From Camarhynchus parvulus (lineage: Eukaryota; Chordata; Aves; Passeriformes; Thraupidae): a stretch of 64,000 bases of DNA. The notes below the pieces were generated by a model. The model saw nothing but the letters and a program-made list of their open reading frames with translations. It was not told where the DNA came from and ran no database searches. The stretch covers positions 59,708,493 through 59,772,492 of the forward strand of contig NC_044573.1 in assembly GCF_901933205.1 (NCBI RefSeq), read 5' to 3'. The position numbers and the translations under genes were made by a program. Positions 63,458 to 64,000 of the stretch are shown piece by piece (position 1 is the first letter of the stretch; every line of letters begins with the position of its first letter).

Positions 63458-64000
63458 CTCCTATTATTTTTTTCATATTTATTTTTTGGCCATCGAATCT
63501 TGTAATTAGCTGTTCTTAATGTAGTGATGGTAATGTTAGAACATTAGGTATTTTTATATATTATCAGTAACTACCTTTACATTTAATATTATCAGTACCT
63601 TTACCTTACCATTACATTATATGTAATTTGAAGTGGGGAGTTGATGAGTGCAATGAAAATTGTGAATTTATGCTAAAACAGAATTACTTCAGAGCTGACA
63701 GTCTGAAAACCAAATCTTTCAGTGACCTCCTGGTGTGTTTGCTCATTTGTATGCAAGAGTTAAAATTCAGTTTACGTGGAAGGAATGTAGAAGCTATGTC
63801 TCAAAAGTTAACAATGGTACTGACCTAAAGTAAATAATTTGCTAATTACAACGACCCAAGGAGGATGTTTCCACCTGGTGCATGTTTTTTAGGATGTTCA
63901 TTTGTATTGGAAAAATGTTCATATTTAAAGCAATTGTCCATTGTGTGTAGAGTTGGCAAACAAGATATGAAACTAGTTTCACTGCTCAAGAAAGAATATT

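Larger units (their letters stand above)
55374..64000 (+). other. PTPRK: PTPRK intron, 3' end of window
   Basis: AT-rich intron running off the window. It holds T/G-rich low-complexity DNA (about 56210-56345), a G8 run at 57210-57217, an A/C-rich tract (about 59387-59481), inverted repeats at 61350-61380 and 63425-63457, and an A14 run at 63097-63110. A 21-bp-spaced repeat of TAAATAGGCATGT occurs near 57424 and 57445. No exon was found. Confidence 0.65.

Noticed and set aside
1..64000. CRISPR arrays, operons, tRNA or rRNA genes, prophage or defence systems
   Set aside because: Looked for and not seen. The spliced exon and CR1 repeats identify vertebrate intronic DNA, where such systems are not expected.

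Overview
This window is AT-rich vertebrate DNA, almost certainly from a bird. Two things show this. Three CR1 LINE fragments, the main avian interspersed repeat, lie at about 4951-5395, 9765-10195 and 30205-30377. The only secure exon, at 29388-29681, encodes a fibronectin type III (FN3) domain matching vertebrate receptor protein tyrosine phosphatase kappa (PTPRK). There is no sign of bacterial, viral or plasmid gene organisation; operons, CRISPR arrays, tRNA and rRNA genes are absent.

Layout: positions 1-29387 are the 3' part of one very long PTPRK intron. Then comes the 294-bp exon, which begins and ends in phase 1. Positions 29682-64000 are the 5' part of the next intron. Neither neighbouring coding exon (second half of the Ig-like domain upstream, second FN3 domain downstream) was found, so the introns exceed about 29 kb and 34 kb. 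PTPRK is transcribed on the + strand here.

The introns hold CR1 remnants, simple repeats and homopolymers (including an uninterrupted 39-T tract and a 50-nt pure pyrimidine tract), and a set of short inverted repeats. The most striking is a perfect 36-bp inverted repeat with a 15-nt spacer at 23423-23509. Roughly 400 bp from it lies a minus-strand reading frame (22713-23039) with coding-like composition, an AG directly before it and an AATAAA after its stop. I could not identify it, and it may be chance. Other possible functional signals are a polypyrimidine-AG-GTAAAG arrangement at 4464-4504 resembling a recursive splice site, and a tandem pair of ATGCAAAT octamers at 4022-4045.

Most open reading frames of 60-150 codons look like chance frames of AT-rich intron DNA, usually overlapping other open frames on both strands, and are not called. 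Gene identity was made from remembered family sequence, without a database search.
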